Source of the DNA: Roseovarius aestuarii
GTDB taxonomy: Bacteria; Pseudomonadota; Alphaproteobacteria; Rhodobacterales; Rhodobacteraceae
Direction of reading: 5' to 3'
Assembly (NCBI RefSeq): GCF_019966515.1
Contig: NZ_JAIMIB010000002.1
Location: 248,001-312,000, forward strand
DNA length: 64,000 nucleotides
Part shown: one piece after another, positions 46,881 to 55,740 of the stretch
How the letters are laid out: each line of letters opens with the position of its first letter
How positions within the stretch are numbered: position 1 is the first letter of the stretch
The notes under the pieces: generated by a model
The model's database searches: none
Seen by the model: only the letters and a program-made list of their open reading frames with translations
Told to the model about the DNA's origin: nothing
Position numbers and translations under genes: made by a program

Positions 46881-48188
46881 TCAGAGCCGTCGAATTTTGA
46901 GCCGTGTAATCCTGTTTTCTTTCACTTCGGTTACCTCGAAGCGGAAGCCGTGGAAGCTGAATACCTGACCCACGACCGGAATGATTTGTGCCTCGTGGAT
47001 GACCAGCCCCGCGATTGTGTTGGCCTCTTCGTCAGGCAAGGCCCAGTCGGTCGCGCGATTCAGGTCGCGGATCGTCATCGCGCCATCGACAATGTATTGA
47101 TTGTCCGAGGTCAGTTCCAGCGGTAGCTCTTCATCCTCGTCGAATTCATCGGTAATCTCGCCAACGATTTCCTCGAGGATATCTTCCAGCGTGATCAGCC
47201 CTTCCAGCGTGCCGTATTCATCAACCACCAGGGCAAAATGACTGCGCATGCGCAGGAATTGCCGCATCTGGTCGTCAAGGGTCGTGGTTTCAGGCACGAA
47301 ATAAGGTTTGCGCGCCACGCTGCAGATATCGAAACTGCCAAGCGCTTCAAGCGAGGCGCCCGGTCCTGTCACCAATTTGTGCATTGCGCGCAGCAGATCC
47401 TTGGCGTGCACCACGCCGATGATGTTGTCGGGATCGTTTCGATAGACGGGCAGGCGGGTGTGGTTGCTTTTCAGACATTGCCTGAGAATGGCTTCCGGCT
47501 CGGTCTCGGCGTCAATCATCTCGATCTGTGAGCGGTGCAGCATGATCTCTTCGACGGCCCGTTCACCCAGGTCAAGCGCACCCAGAATCCGGTCGCGGTC
47601 TTCCTTTTCCACCACCCCTTCCGAATGGCCCAAATAAAGCGCCCCGGCGATTTCCTCGCGCACCGCGAGGATCTGACTGTCGGGGTCAGTCTTGACACCG
47701 AAGACGCTCAGCACCCCGCGCACCAGCCAGCGCACCAGGGTCACAACGGGTGAGAAAACCCGGATGACCAGCACAATAATCGGCGCGGTTCGCGCCGCCG
47801 CGGTTTCGGCATTGGTGATCGCATAGGTCTTTGGCAGTACCTCGGCGAAGATCAGGACGAGCAAGGTCATCACCAGTGTCGCCAGCGCCACGCCGCTTTC
47901 TCCAAAGAGCCGGGTAAACATCGCCGTCGCCAGCGATGTCGCCAGGATATTCACCAGGTTGTTGCCTAGCAGGACCGAGCCGATCAGCGTCTCGTTATCC
48001 TCGGTGATCTGAAGGGCCTTTTCGGCCCCGGCCGATCCCTTTTCCGCTTGCGCGCGCAGCTTCCCGCGCGAGGCCGCCGTCAGCGCGGTTTCGCTGCCCG
48101 AGAAATAGGCCGAGAGCACCAGCAGGCCGATAATCGCCGCCGAGGTGATCCAGAAGGCACCATCGATCACAGTTGAAGAAGCTTCCAT
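46881..48188 (-). CDS. CNNM/CorC-HlyC family transporter-like protein
   Basis: 435 residues. An N-terminal DUF21 domain (LLVLSAYFSGSETALTAASRG, LIGSVLLGNNLVNILATSLATAMF) is followed by two CBS domains around residues 210-340 (TRLPVYRNDPDNIIGVVHAKDLL, FALVVDEYGTLEGLITLEDILEEIVGEI) and a C-terminal CorC_HlyC domain. Relatives are called hemolysins but act as Mg2+/Co2+ efflux or magnesium-homeostasis proteins. The start ATG at 48188 has AAGG five bases upstream. It is divergent from the metallophosphoesterase gene. Confidence 0.92.
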   Translation of the reverse strand: MEASSTVIDGAFWITSAAIIGLLVLSAYFSGSETALTAASRGKLRAQAEKGSAGAEKALQITEDNETLIGSVLLGNNLVNILATSLATAMFTRLFGESGVALATLVMTLLVLIFAEVLPKTYAITNAETAAARTAPIIVLVIRVFSPVVTLVRWLVRGVLSVFGVKTDPDSQILAVREEIAGALYLGHSEGVVEKEDRDRILGALDLGERAVEEIMLHRSQIEMIDAETEPEAILRQCLKSNHTRLPVYRNDPDNIIGVVHAKDLLRAMHKLVTGPGASLEALGSFDICSVARKPYFVPETTTLDDQMRQFLRMRSHFALVVDEYGTLEGLITLEDILEEIVGEITDEFDEDEELPLELTSDNQYIVDGAMTIRDLNRATDWALPDEEANTIAGLVIHEAQIIPVVGQVFSFHGFRFEVTEVKENRITRLKIRRL

Positions 48189-48258
48189 TGCCGCCTTTGT
48201 CCTTTTATCCAGTAGGGTTATGGGGTGCGGGCGCACGGCAATCAAGGGATCATCGCTG

Positions 48259-49077
48259 ATGTCTGTGCAGGATCTGGGCAGCTTGGACGGGCAGGTACTG
48301 CTGTTTGGTGGCCCCTATTCCAACCTTGCCGCGACAAGGGCGCTGCTGAAGAAGGCACAGGATTTGGGCGCCGCCGCCGATCACATGATCTGCACCGGCG
48401 ATACTGTGGCCTATTGCGCGGACGCCGCCGAAACGGTGACAGCGATACGCGGCGCAGGCTGCCCGGTTGTGGCCGGAAACTGTGAGAAGCAACTGGCAAG
48501 CAATGCGATGGATTGCGGCTGCGGATTTGAGGCGGGCAGCACCTGTGATCTGCTCTCGGCGGGCTGGTATGCCGTTGCGGACAAGACTATCGGTGGCGAC
48601 GATCGCGCCTGGATGAAAGGCCTGCCCGATATCGTGACCTTCCGACATCACGGGCGGCGCGCTGCGGTGATCCACGGCGGTGTCACCGATATCAGCCGGT
48701 TTCTGTGGCAGGTCAGCCCCGAAGCTGCCTTCGTCGAGGAAATCGGCTGCCTTCGGGATCAGGTGGGGCAGGTCGATATGGTTGTCGCCGGGCATTGTGG
48801 TATTGCGTTCCAGCGGCGCATCGGAAGTGTTGACTGGATCAATGCCGGGGCGATCGGGCTGCCGCCCAATGACGGCAAACCTCAGACGCGATATGCGCTG
48901 CTTGAAGCGGGGCGCGCGGAAATCCGCAACCTATCCTACGATCACGAGGCGGCGGCTACGCAGATGGAGACCTGCGGCTTGACCCAGGGCTACCACAACG
49001 CTCTGCGGACGGGTTACTGGCCGTCCGAGGAGGTTTTGCCATTGGCGTTGCGTCGCGCCGCCGTAGCCAGCGGGTGA
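48259..49077 (+). CDS. Metallophosphoesterase-like protein with altered metal motif
   Basis: 272 residues of the calcineurin-like phosphoesterase fold. Recognisable motifs are ICTGDTVAY (GD), VVAGNCEKQL (normally GNHE), VIHGGVTD (HGG) and VAGHCGIAF (GHT-like). The first motif, usually D-x-H, appears here as LLFGGPYSNL, so two metal ligands are missing and GNC replaces GNH. Three Cys cluster in MDCGCGFEAGSTCDLL. It may be a weak phosphatase, or a binding protein that lost catalysis. The ATG at 48259 has AAGGG ten bases before it. The last 64 bases overlap the xerD gene on the other strand. Confidence 0.8.
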   Translation: MSVQDLGSLDGQVLLFGGPYSNLAATRALLKKAQDLGAAADHMICTGDTVAYCADAAETVTAIRGAGCPVVAGNCEKQLASNAMDCGCGFEAGSTCDLLSAGWYAVADKTIGGDDRAWMKGLPDIVTFRHHGRRAAVIHGGVTDISRFLWQVSPEAAFVEEIGCLRDQVGQVDMVVAGHCGIAFQRRIGSVDWINAGAIGLPPNDGKPQTRYALLEAGRAEIRNLSYDHEAAATQMETCGLTQGYHNALRTGYWPSEEVLPLALRRAAVASG

Positions 49078-49985
49078 TGCTCGAGTACCAGCTCTTTCAG
49101 CCGTTCGTCCAACACATGGGTATAGATCTCGGTGGTGGCGACATCTGCGTGGCCGAGCAATGTTTGGATCGCCCGCAAATCCGCCCCGTTGGCCAGCAGA
49201 TGTGTGGCAAACGCATGCCGCAGCGTGTGCGGCGTAACCTTGGCCGGAGAGACACCGGCGAAGACCGACAGTTCCTTGATCAACGTATAGAACCGATGCC
49301 GGGTCAGGTGCCCCAGTTTGCCATTTGACGGAAAGAGGAAAGCCGATGGCGCATGCCCGTCGGCGCGGGCCGCATCCTCGGCCTTGTCGCGCAGGTCAAG
49401 CCAGCCCGCCAACGCGTCGCGCGCAGGCGGTGATAGTGGTACCAGCCGTTCCTTGCCACCCTTGCCTCGGATCAGCAGCATGCGCGGATCGCCCCGGGCC
49501 GCAGCAACCGGCAGCGAGACCAGTTCTGTGACACGCATGCCGGTGGCATAGAGCAGTTCCATCAGGCACGTATTACGGCGCCGGTCACGCTCGTTGCGCG
49601 CCGAGGTGCGGGCGGCTTCCAGCAAAAGGTCCACCTCGGCCTCGCTCAGTGTTTTCGGTAGCCGCTGATCGCGTCCCGGGCCTTTTATGCGGATCGCCGG
49701 GTTATCGTTTCGCAGGCGCTCTTCAAAGGCGAAGCGATAAAGCTGCCTGATCGCCGACAGGCGGCGCGCGCGGGTCGATTTTGCCAACCCCTGCGCGTCG
49801 CACCAGATCAGATAGGCCTCGACATCATTCTGACCGGCACTGGCCAGGGTTAGCCCCTTGCCGGACAGCCAGGTGTAATAATCATTGAGATCGCGCGCAT
49901 AGGCGTTGATGGTGTTCTGCGCGGCCCCAAGTTCGGCACTTTGCGCCTCAAGGAAACCGTTGATCCAATGGCGATCAGGCGCCAT
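49014..49985 (-). CDS. xerD: Tyrosine recombinase XerD
   Basis: 323 residues. The SAM-like core-binding domain (NTINAYARDLNDYYTWL, RARRLSAIRQLYRFAFEE) precedes the catalytic domain with the Arg in YATGMRVTELVSL, HTLRHAFATHLLANGADLRAIQTLLGH with His-Arg-His, and the nucleophile Tyr in TEIYTHV. XerD resolves chromosome dimers at dif with XerC. The ATG overlaps the stop of the upstream secreted-protein gene by one base (TGATG). Its C-terminus overlaps the convergent metallophosphoesterase gene by 64 bases. The sequence is a chromosomal XerD, not a phage integrase. Confidence 0.93.
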   Translation of the reverse strand: MAPDRHWINGFLEAQSAELGAAQNTINAYARDLNDYYTWLSGKGLTLASAGQNDVEAYLIWCDAQGLAKSTRARRLSAIRQLYRFAFEERLRNDNPAIRIKGPGRDQRLPKTLSEAEVDLLLEAARTSARNERDRRRNTCLMELLYATGMRVTELVSLPVAAARGDPRMLLIRGKGGKERLVPLSPPARDALAGWLDLRDKAEDAARADGHAPSAFLFPSNGKLGHLTRHRFYTLIKELSVFAGVSPAKVTPHTLRHAFATHLLANGADLRAIQTLLGHADVATTEIYTHVLDERLKELVLEHHPLATAARRNANGKTSSDGQ

Positions 49986-51508
49986 CACGTGTTCCCAAGA
50001 ATGAGGATCTGCAAGGCGGCGCGCCGGGCGGTATCTTCCAGCCCCAGCGATCGAAGTGTGGCCAGCGCATTGGCCATGTCAGACAGGCTGCCATCGCGTG
50101 TGCGATCAAGCTGGTTGGCAGCGGCCAGGATAACCTGACCGATTTTGCCCGCCTTGATCTGCGCCGCGTGGCTTGCATCCGGCTGCTGGCTGGTGAAGCC
50201 CCGCGCGATGGCTTTTTCCCGGCTGGTTCTAGCGAGTGAGGCATCGGGACTGCCTGCCGCAAGGCTGATCAGAAATTTTTGCCGGTCTTTGGGTGCGGCA
50301 AGCAACGTGCTGGCGGTTTCGTATTCATCGGACAACAGCACTATGAGAAACGCAAGCTCCTGGCTGCTACCGTCAAGTGTCACACCATGCAGCCGATCCG
50401 CAAAAAGCTGCGCAAAGGCAGTCGGCAATCTGCGGTTTTTCATGGCCCGCCAGGCCGCAGGCAGCGTGGCGGCGACTTCTTCAGGCTTGCCGGAGTTCAG
50501 CGCTGTGTCGAATTCCTGGATTGCGCGTACCCGGTCCCAGACACCGCCGGATGCGGCGGGCCGGCGTTGCGTATAGAGACCTAGCAACTGGTTGGCGGGC
50601 AGGGCGCCGGTCTGCGTCAACCGCTCGGCGGCCTCGATTTCGGCGCGCCATGCGGCGGTGCCCCGCAGATCAGCCATGGCGAAGACACGAGGCAGCCGGA
50701 TCGTGGGTAGCGGATTCCCCGCCGCTTCGAACAGCCGGAACATCAGCGGTGACATTTTGCTCGGCGGGGCTGGTGGCGTGTTGATCTCGATGGTTTCCGG
50801 ATCAAGATAGAAGGTCAGCAAGGCAGCTTCGACCGGATCGAGCGCGTCAAGTCCGACCGCGGTTTCGTATGTCAGCGCGGCGGTGGGCCAGTCGCCGACC
50901 CGCGCCGTGCAATAAATCCTGGCAGCGTAGTCCTCACTCAGGCTGGGTTGCTCGCGCAGCGCCTTGCAGGGCTCGTCTTCGGTTCCGTTAAGCAGCGATA
51001 CATCCAGCCATCTGTCAAACAGGGCTGGGTTGAGCGGCCCGGCACGGTCAAGCAAGGCCCGGGCAGGATCGGCGGCGCCAAATGCCATCAGCGCATCTAC
51101 CCGCGCGTTCAGAAAAAGCGCGTTCTGTCCGGCATCTGCCGGGGCCTCGGCCTCGGCCAGCAACAAGGTGTAGTAAAGCGCCTGCAAGGCAGGCAGGGGA
51201 TCGGTGGCGACCGCTGACAATTGCCGGGTCAGGTCATCGGTCGCGCTGGCTGCCCAAAGCGTTCGGGGCAGACCCGTTGTGCTGGAGGGCAGCAAGCCGA
51301 CAGCATCCGCTTGCGCGCCATCAAGCGGCATCACCTCGACTTTGGGCGAAAGCGCGGTTTCGGTGACCGCCGGTTCACCGGGTATAGGTTGGGTGAGTTG
51401 GATCGCGCCAAGCTCGTCCAGCCAGTCGATGGCCGAGAGTGGGGGCTGCTGTGCCGCAGCCGATGTGGTCAGCAAAAAGGAAAGGAGGGCCGCTTTAACC
51501 GGTTTCAA
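49985..51508 (-). CDS. Secreted/periplasmic hypothetical protein, TTG start
   Basis: 507 residues from a TTG at 51508. From there it opens with a good signal peptide, LKPVKAALLSFLLTTSAAA, then QQPPLSAIDWLDELGAIQL. The rest is mostly alpha-helical, Ala/Leu-rich, with helical-repeat character (ALQALYYTLLLAEAEAPADAG, ALLTFYLDPETIEIN), so a TPR-like scaffold in the periplasm is a fair guess. I do not recognise a named family. AGGA lies eight bases before the TTG, and the start overlaps the small upstream gene. It precedes xerD with a one-base overlap. The frame continues upstream to 51589 with no signal-peptide sense. Confidence 0.75.
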   Translation of the reverse strand: MKPVKAALLSFLLTTSAAAQQPPLSAIDWLDELGAIQLTQPIPGEPAVTETALSPKVEVMPLDGAQADAVGLLPSSTTGLPRTLWAASATDDLTRQLSAVATDPLPALQALYYTLLLAEAEAPADAGQNALFLNARVDALMAFGAADPARALLDRAGPLNPALFDRWLDVSLLNGTEDEPCKALREQPSLSEDYAARIYCTARVGDWPTAALTYETAVGLDALDPVEAALLTFYLDPETIEINTPPAPPSKMSPLMFRLFEAAGNPLPTIRLPRVFAMADLRGTAAWRAEIEAAERLTQTGALPANQLLGLYTQRRPAASGGVWDRVRAIQEFDTALNSGKPEEVAATLPAAWRAMKNRRLPTAFAQLFADRLHGVTLDGSSQELAFLIVLLSDEYETASTLLAAPKDRQKFLISLAAGSPDASLARTSREKAIARGFTSQQPDASHAAQIKAGKIGQVILAAANQLDRTRDGSLSDMANALATLRSLGLEDTARRAALQILILGNT

Positions 51509-51644
51509 GTATGACGTCCTGGCGAATCTCGTTTGTGGGAGGAGAGAAGTCGACACCAAAAAACGGGCCGATATAGGCATAGCCCACAAGGCCGATAAAA
51601 GCCAGACAGGCCATATAAATCAGCCATTTAAGTAGTCGTAACAT
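51495..51644 (-). CDS. Small single-pass membrane protein
   Basis: 49 residues: one membrane helix (LKWLIYMACLAFIGLVGYAYI) followed by GPFFGVDFSPPTNEIRQ and a short tail. Its stop overlaps the TTG start of the secreted-protein gene by 14 bases, in a different frame, so the two are probably translated in a coupled way. An upstream ATG at 51677 would add 11 residues. The family is not recognised, but the hydrophobic core plus a proline-containing tail has the look of a real small membrane protein. Confidence 0.6.
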   Translation of the reverse strand: MLRLLKWLIYMACLAFIGLVGYAYIGPFFGVDFSPPTNEIRQDVILETG

Positions 51645-51725
51645 TGTCGTTCTGCCCGTTTTGGTTATTCTTTTCACAAACTTATAACTGGCCTTTCGGA
51701 CAAGATCACGTCATTCAAGGAAAAA

Positions 51726-52316
51726 ATGTTGATTTTGGCAGGGGAGCGCCGAGGCGTGGCGGCGGCGGATAACTGGAAATTGAAGAAAACCGTTGTGCTG
51801 GTGGGCATGATGGGCGCAGGTAAAACTGCGGTTGGTAAGGCATTGGCCGCACGGCTAAAAGTGCCTTTTCTTGATTCGGATGCCGAGATCGAAGCTGCCG
51901 CTAACATGACGATTGCCGAGATATTCGAGCGAGATGGCGAAGCGTTTTTTCGCGATCGCGAAACAGAGGTGCTGGACAGGCTCTTGGAAGATGCCTGTGG
52001 AATCCTGTCGACCGGCGGCGGGGCATTTCTGTCGGAGCGAAACCGGCGACTGATTTCCCAAAAAGGCGTCGCGATCTGGCTCAATGCCGATCTTACATTG
52101 CTATGGAATCGGGTAAAACATAAAAATACCAGACCCTTACTGCGCACTTCTAATCCGCGTCAAACCCTCAGTGACCTCTACGATAAGCGGGTGCCGATCT
52201 ATGCACTGTCGGATTTGGGCGTGATTACTAAACCGGATTATACGATCGACACGACGGCGGGGCTGGTGCTGGAGGCGCTGGAGACCCGTCCGGATGTGCT
52301 GGAAAAGGTAGCATGA
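51726..52316 (+). CDS. aroK: Shikimate kinase
   Basis: 196 residues. Walker A is GMMGAGKTAVGKALAARL; the shikimate-binding segments are FLDSDAEIEAAANMTIAEIF and STGGGAFLSERNR; the LID region has RPLLRTSNPRQTL. It phosphorylates shikimate at the 3-position. A strong AAGGAA precedes the ATG by four bases. The stop overlaps the start of aroB (ATGA at 52313-52316), so the two are translationally coupled. The N-terminal 17 residues are an extension relative to E. coli AroK. Confidence 0.95.
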   Translation: MLILAGERRGVAAADNWKLKKTVVLVGMMGAGKTAVGKALAARLKVPFLDSDAEIEAAANMTIAEIFERDGEAFFRDRETEVLDRLLEDACGILSTGGGAFLSERNRRLISQKGVAIWLNADLTLLWNRVKHKNTRPLLRTSNPRQTLSDLYDKRVPIYALSDLGVITKPDYTIDTTAGLVLEALETRPDVLEKVA

Positions 52317-53428
52317 TGGAAAAGGTTCACGTGGGGTTGGGCGATCGTGCCTATGATATCCTGATCGGTCCGGGGTTGCTGGACCGCGCCGGAGAGGTGA
52401 TATCGCCGCTGCTGGCGCGTCCGCATGTGGCTGTGATCAGCGATGAAAACGTCGCCAACTTGCATCTGGACACCTTGAAAAACGGGCTCGAAAAGTCAGG
52501 TGTCACTGCGTCGACCTTGACCCTTCTACCGGGCGAATCCACCAAATCCTGGCCTCATTTCGAGCGTGCCGTCGAATGGCTTCTGGAACAGAGAATCGAG
52601 CGAAATGATGTGGTTATCGCCTTTGGTGGCGGCGTGATCGGCGATCTGGTCGGCTTTGCCGCCGCAGTCATGCGACGCGGTGTCCGGTTCGTGCAGATCC
52701 CCACCAGTCTGCTGGCACAGGTCGACAGCTCGGTGGGCGGCAAGACCGGGATCAACGCGCCGCAGGGCAAGAACCTGATCGGCGCCTTTCACCAACCCTC
52801 GCTGGTGCTGGCAGATTCGGATGTGCTGGGCACACTGACCGAGCGCGACTATCTGGCCGGGTATGGCGAGGCGGTCAAATACGGGCTTCTGGGCGATGCC
52901 GCGTTCTTTCAATGGTTGGAGGAAAATGCCGCACACGCTGCCGCAGGCGATATGAACGCACGTATCAGGATCGTCAAACGTTCGGTCGAGATGAAAGCCG
53001 AGATCGTTGTTCGGGACGAAAAAGAGAGCGGCGATCGGGCATTGCTTAATCTTGGTCACACATTCTGCCATGCGTTGGAGGCGGCGACAGGGTATTCCGA
53101 CCGTCTGCTGCATGGCGAAGGCGTGGCCATCGGTTGTGCGTTGGCGTTCGAATTGTCATCGCGGATGGGCCTGTGTTCGCAGGAAGACCCCAGCCGGGTG
53201 CGAGCACATCTGAGAAACATGAAGATGAAGGTTGATCTATCAGATATTGAAGGAGATTTACCGGATTCGAATGCGCTGATAGAGCTGATGATGCAAGACA
53301 AGAAGGTGGTTGACGGTCAGTTGCGCTTTATCCTTGCGCGAAGCATTGGCGACGCCTTCGTTACCGCCGATGTCCCACGGGATGCAGTGAAATCAGTGCT
53401 GGATGAGGCGCTTAGTCAGCGATCCTGA
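52313..53428 (+). CDS. aroB: 3-dehydroquinate synthase
   Basis: 371 residues. Motifs are PGESTKSW near the N-terminus, IAFGGGVIGDLVGFAAAVMRRGVRFVQIPTSLLAQVDSSVGGK with the NAD- and zinc-binding region, and LNLGHTFCHALEAATGY with a zinc ligand, GEGVAIGCAL near the end. It makes the shikimate-pathway ring from DAHP. The aroK-aroB order is the usual one. Confidence 0.97.
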   Translation: MMEKVHVGLGDRAYDILIGPGLLDRAGEVISPLLARPHVAVISDENVANLHLDTLKNGLEKSGVTASTLTLLPGESTKSWPHFERAVEWLLEQRIERNDVVIAFGGGVIGDLVGFAAAVMRRGVRFVQIPTSLLAQVDSSVGGKTGINAPQGKNLIGAFHQPSLVLADSDVLGTLTERDYLAGYGEAVKYGLLGDAAFFQWLEENAAHAAAGDMNARIRIVKRSVEMKAEIVVRDEKESGDRALLNLGHTFCHALEAATGYSDRLLHGEGVAIGCALAFELSSRMGLCSQEDPSRVRAHLRNMKMKVDLSDIEGDLPDSNALIELMMQDKKVVDGQLRFILARSIGDAFVTADVPRDAVKSVLDEALSQRS

Positions 53429-53442
53429 CCTTTCGGGCAGGC

Positions 53443-53485
53443 AACGTACAGGATGTACGTTCCGTACGTCATTTACGTACATAAC
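53443..53485. repeat. Cluster of TACGTA-type inverted repeats
   Basis: AACGTACA at 53443-53450 and TGTACGTT at 53454-53461 form a perfect 8-base inverted repeat with a GGA loop. GTACGT and ACGTACA follow within 20 bases, so four TACGT-type half-sites lie in 43 bases. It sits between the convergent aroB and aquaporin genes. There is no T-run, so it is not a terminator; a protein-binding array is possible. Confidence 0.5.
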
Positions 53486-53512
53486 TCTGAAATTTCCGAT
53501 GCGGCGGGTGAC

Positions 53513-54190
53513 TTAGCTGTCCTGTGGGTCCGTGTCCGGACGCAACAGCCAGCCGAAGAGCAGCACCGCCAGAACCGACCCGATGATCTGTGCCAAAATG
53601 AAACCCGGAACGTCGTCCGGGCGGATGCCCGCAAACGTGTCGCTAATGGCGCGACCGATGGCGACCGCAGGATTGGCGAAGGAGGTCGAGGCGGTGAACC
53701 AGTAGGCGGCGGTGATATAGAGGCCGACCAGCCAGGGCACGGCATCGGCGCGAAAGCGGACACCGGCAAGGATGGTCCCGACAAGGCCGAATGTGGCCAC
53801 GATTTCGGCAATCCATTGCGGCCCGCCCGTACGCGCAGTCTGGGATATCTGGATCAGGTCGAGATCGAACATGGCGTGTGCCACGATACTTCCTGCTAGC
53901 CCGCCGGCGATCTGCGCCAGAATATACGCTAGGGCGTCGGAGACCGGCGCTTCTCGGCGGATGGCAAAGGCAAGGGTGACAGCGGGGTTGAAATGCGCGC
54001 CCGAGATCGGCCCCAGAATGCTGATCAGCACCACGAGGATTGCGCCCGTGGGCAGGGTATTGCCCAGCAGCGCCAATGCCACGTCATCGGTCAGGCTGTC
54101 GGCCATGATGCCCGATCCCACCACGGTGGCAACCAGAAGGGCGGTGCCCAGGGCCTCGGCTGTCAGGCGGCGGGGCAGGGAATAGATCAT
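53513..54190 (-). CDS. MIP-family channel, AqpS-like
   Basis: 225 residues with six membrane helices and the two half-helices of the aquaporin fold: HFNPAVTLAFAIRRE after helix 2 and FANPAVAIGRAISDTF after helix 5, each with NPA. The opening RLTAEALGTALLVATVVGSGIMAD and GNTLPTGAILVVLI are typical of the AqpS-like subgroup, some of which pass arsenite or trivalent metalloids and are linked to ars genes. No ars gene is adjacent here, so a water or small neutral solute channel is equally possible. The start is ATG 54190. Confidence 0.88.
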   Translation of the reverse strand: MIYSLPRRLTAEALGTALLVATVVGSGIMADSLTDDVALALLGNTLPTGAILVVLISILGPISGAHFNPAVTLAFAIRREAPVSDALAYILAQIAGGLAGSIVAHAMFDLDLIQISQTARTGGPQWIAEIVATFGLVGTILAGVRFRADAVPWLVGLYITAAYWFTASTSFANPAVAIGRAISDTFAGIRPDDVPGFILAQIIGSVLAVLLFGWLLRPDTDPQDS

Positions 54191-54351
54191 GAGATGTCTC
54201 GCAGTTTCACGCGTCGTCAGGTTTCGGCGCTTTGGTGAAGTGAAATCCGCTGCCCGTCAATATGCAGCACCCGATTTTGCGGGTTTTGTCATACGGGTTT
54301 TACAAAGCCGCTTTACGCCGATCTCAACGCGATGATCCTGGAGGGTGGCAC

Positions 54352-55740
54352 GTGAGATGGAGTTTTTTGACCCGGGCCGCGCTTTGCCTTTTGCTGCCCA
54401 CCGGTCCGGCCTTGGCCGGATGCGCGGGCTCCAGCGGCACCGATGTCGGGCGTTCGATCTGCATCAGCGCGGATCGCGAGGGGTATAGCAGCGAGGCAAG
54501 CAACCTGAGTGTGACGGTCAAATTCGGTGCGGTTGTCACGTCAACCGGCGGTGATGCCGCGATAGATATCAGCGAAGAAGACACCACACTTGTGAACAAC
54601 GGCACGCTGCGGTCTTCGGACAATGCGGTCCGCGGCGGGCGCGGATTTGCCCTGCTGAACACCGGTGCGATTGCGGCGTCGCGCAATGCCATTGAACTGA
54701 GCGGGGAAAGTGACGTGGAGATCCGCAACAGCGGGCAAATTCTGGCGACCTACCAGGCGATAAACATGGATGCGCGCGACGGATTTGGCGGGGTAGGCAA
54801 TTCATTGGTGAATGAAGGCCAGATCGTCTCGACCCGGGGCGAAGCGGTGGAGGCGGGTGATGAAGCTCGCATTCACAATGCTGCGGGCGCTGTGATGCAG
54901 GCCTATGATGATGCGGTGCAGGTGGGCGAGCGCGCCAAAATCGTAAATCACGGTGTGATCCGCACCACCGGCATGGCTGGTGATCCGCAGGATGCGATCG
55001 ACATTGACAGCGGCAGGATCGTCAACGGCGCGGGAGGGCGGATTCTCTCGGACATGGAAGCGGCGATTGATTTTGATCAAAGTGTGATCGCGTCTGTGAT
55101 CGACAATGCCGGAGAGATCAGCGGCGTGAAGGGCATCATCGTCGAAACCCATGCCAGCATCGCCAATGTCGCGGTGCAGGAGGTGATAAACCGTGCCGGG
55201 GGCCTGATCGTGGGCCGAGGTGGTCTGGCGCTGCGTCTGGGCGCCGGAGAGGACCGGCTGGTCAATCATGCGGGCGCGAGGATCGACGGCTCGGTCGATA
55301 TGGGGCCGGATGCGGATGTGATCGTGCTGCAAGGGAACTATCAGGGCAGCTTTGGCGGCAAGGGCGGGGTGATCGACGGCGGCATAGGGACGGACCGGCT
55401 AGAGCTGCCTGAATACAGCATTGATCAGATCACCGATGTGTCGCTGATGCGGGACGGGGTAGTGCTGTCTTTGGACAATGGTGCGGGTCCCTTCAGGATC
55501 GCACTACGCAACTGGGAGAGTTTCGAATTCGGCGGAACGATCTACAGTGCACACCAGATTGCCGCGCTCGCCCCGCAAAAAGCGTCGCTGACCAGAACGA
55601 TATTGCTGGCGATGGGCGGGCTGACCGGACTTGGATTGATTGCAGCGCGCCGCCGGATGCGTCAAGGGGTCAGAGCCGCGCGCAGGGCCTGTCAGCGCGC
55701 GTTCCTGAGCTATCAGTCAGTCAGACGCACCAGCGCGTGA
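54352..55740 (+). CDS. Predicted beta-helix surface protein with C-terminal membrane/sorting tail
   Basis: 462 residues from a GTG at 54352 with GGAGG seven bases before it. A signal peptide ([20 protein letters not shown]) is followed by a long region of short repeats that turn on Asn/Asp: [95 protein letters not shown]. This is a parallel beta-helix like autotransporter passengers, but no C-terminal beta-barrel follows. Instead it ends with a hydrophobic stretch ([18 protein letters not shown]) and many Arg, like a CTERM-type sorting signal. Convergent with tyrS, overlapping it by 28 bases. Confidence 0.7.
   Translation: MRWSFLTRAALCLLLPTGPALAGCAGSSGTDVGRSICISADREGYSSEASNLSVTVKFGAVVTSTGGDAAIDISEEDTTLVNNGTLRSSDNAVRGGRGFALLNTGAIAASRNAIELSGESDVEIRNSGQILATYQAINMDARDGFGGVGNSLVNEGQIVSTRGEAVEAGDEARIHNAAGAVMQAYDDAVQVGERAKIVNHGVIRTTGMAGDPQDAIDIDSGRIVNGAGGRILSDMEAAIDFDQSVIASVIDNAGEISGVKGIIVETHASIANVAVQEVINRAGGLIVGRGGLALRLGAGEDRLVNHAGARIDGSVDMGPDADVIVLQGNYQGSFGGKGGVIDGGIGTDRLELPEYSIDQITDVSLMRDGVVLSLDNGAGPFRIALRNWESFEFGGTIYSAHQIAALAPQKASLTRTILLAMGGLTGLGLIAARRRMRQGVRAARRACQRAFLSYQSVRRTSA

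Noticed and set aside
49014..49985. Phage or transposon integrase
   Set aside because: The protein is a full-length chromosomal XerD without attachment-site repeats or phage genes around it.
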